Assembly: GCA_001303545.1 (NCBI GenBank)
Contig: LJUA01000013.1
Coordinates: 1-21,578 of the forward strand
Origin: Dehalococcoidia bacterium SM23_28_2
Lineage (GTDB): Bacteria > Chloroflexota > Dehalococcoidia > SM23-28-2
DNA length: 21,578 bases
Reading direction: 5' to 3'
The number at the start of each line of letters is the position of its first letter. The first letter of the stretch is position 1. Below, piece by piece: positions 21,178 through 21,578 of this stretch. A program made the position numbers and the translations under genes. The notes under the pieces are model-generated. The model made no database searches, had not been told where the DNA came from, and worked only from the letters and a program-made list of their open reading frames with translations.

Positions 21178-21578
21178 ATGGCGGTGTCGGTGCAGACTAT
21201 CCTGAGCGATCTCTCCAGCGATATCCAGGAAACGCTAGCTAAGGCCCTTGCCGGCCACGACCTGCTACCGCAGGAAGGCTATCGGCTGATACAGGCCACG
21301 GAGAGCGAGCTTCCGGCCTTGATGCTCGCCGCCGGCCTCCTGCGCGATCGCCACAAGGGCCGAACGGCAACCTACTCTCGCAAGGTGTTCATCCCTCTCA
21401 CCAACCTCTGCCGCCAGAAGTGCGGCTACTGCACCTTCTCCAAGCCGCCGGACGACCCCCAAGCGCACACCATGACCCCCGACGAGGTCCTGGCGCTGGC
21501 TGAAGCCGGCAGGCGCCAGGGCTGCAAAGAGGCGATGTTCAGCCTGGGCGAAAAGCCCGAGGAGGTATACCCCCAGGT
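21178..21578 (+). CDS. cofG: CofG/FbiC, F420 precursor synthase, radical SAM (3' end outside window)
   Basis: The 5' part of the gene for 7,8-didemethyl-8-hydroxy-5-deazariboflavin synthase, the radical SAM enzyme that builds the F420 chromophore. 133 complete codons are visible. The iron-sulfur motif is C78-x3-C82-x2-C85 (NLCRQKCGYCTF), preceded by TYSRKVFIPLT and followed by TPDEVLALAEAGRRQGCKEA and FSLGEKPEE, all typical. A helical stretch of about 60 residues comes before it (KALAGHDLLPQEGYRLIQA...). That stretch is seen in FbiC, the fused CofG-CofH protein, rather than in minimal archaeal CofG, so the whole gene may be an fbiC. The start at ATG 21178 has only a poor ribosome site. Divergent from npdG, 89 bases apart. 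Confidence 0.9.
   Translation, partial: MAVSVQTILSDLSSDIQETLAKALAGHDLLPQEGYRLIQATESELPALMLAAGLLRDRHKGRTATYSRKVFIPLTNLCRQKCGYCTFSKPPDDPQAHTMTPDEVLALAEAGRRQGCKEAMFSLGEKPEEVYPQ

Noticed and set aside
19892..21205. A 437-codon open frame on the plus strand
   Set aside because: It is antisense to cofE and npdG, which are well-supported genes, and its translation shows only low-complexity composition.
1..21578. CRISPR arrays, tRNA or rRNA genes, insertion sequences, phage or toxin-antitoxin genes
   Set aside because: No regularly spaced repeats, RNA gene hallmarks, transposase or integrase motifs were found. The XRE genes were considered as antitoxins, but no toxin-like partner is adjacent.

Overview
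The window is GC-rich chromosomal DNA, probably from a single-membrane (monoderm) Chloroflexota bacterium of the Dehalococcoidia/SAR202/Thermomicrobia type. This placement is inferred from three things: F420 biosynthesis genes together with F420-using enzymes; a Tad pilus locus with no outer-membrane secretin; and frequent TTG/GTG starts with good Shine-Dalgarno sequences. No tRNA, rRNA, CRISPR array, insertion sequence or phage gene was seen.

Layout. (1) 1-3766, plus strand: glycolate (or D-2-hydroxyacid) oxidase operon glcD (5' end outside the window), glcE and glcF. glcE carries a frameshifting internal deletion. (2) 3767-6137, plus: a leader region, an ECF sigma factor, and a translationally coupled membrane protein that is probably its anti-sigma/sensor, closed by a strong terminator. 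(3) 6158-7590: a compact regulatory module. An XRE repressor and a 59-aa protein resembling its C-terminal module run leftward. A 69-aa protein, homologous to a domain duplicated in the anti-sigma-like protein, and a small exported cysteine-containing protein run rightward. Back-to-back promoters separate the two arms and share an inverted repeat. (4) 7591-16051, minus: a Tad/Flp pilus operon in the order flp, tadE, tadG (VWA), cpaB, cpaE, cpaF, tadB, tadC, ending with a second XRE regulator and a DUF192 protein. (5) 16544-17266, plus: the prepilin peptidase, divergent from flp. (6) 17403-19210, plus: a two-subunit family I CoA-transferase-like enzyme (GctAB/IpdAB type) behind a good promoter. 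(7) 19207-21088, minus: F420 operon npdG-cofE-PPOX oxidoreductase, and, divergent at 21178, the 5' part of cofG/fbiC.

How the parts fit. The Tad genes supply a pilin, pseudopilins, motor ATPase, localisation ATPase, two membrane platform proteins and a peptidase, so nearly a whole pilus machine. The F420 genes make the cofactor (CofG/FbiC, CofE), reduce it (NpdG) and use it (PPOX protein). The most unusual material is the regulatory module at 6158-8343 and its links to the sigma/anti-sigma operon: one ~60-aa domain occurs three times and one XRE C-terminal module occurs three times, each also as a free-standing small protein.
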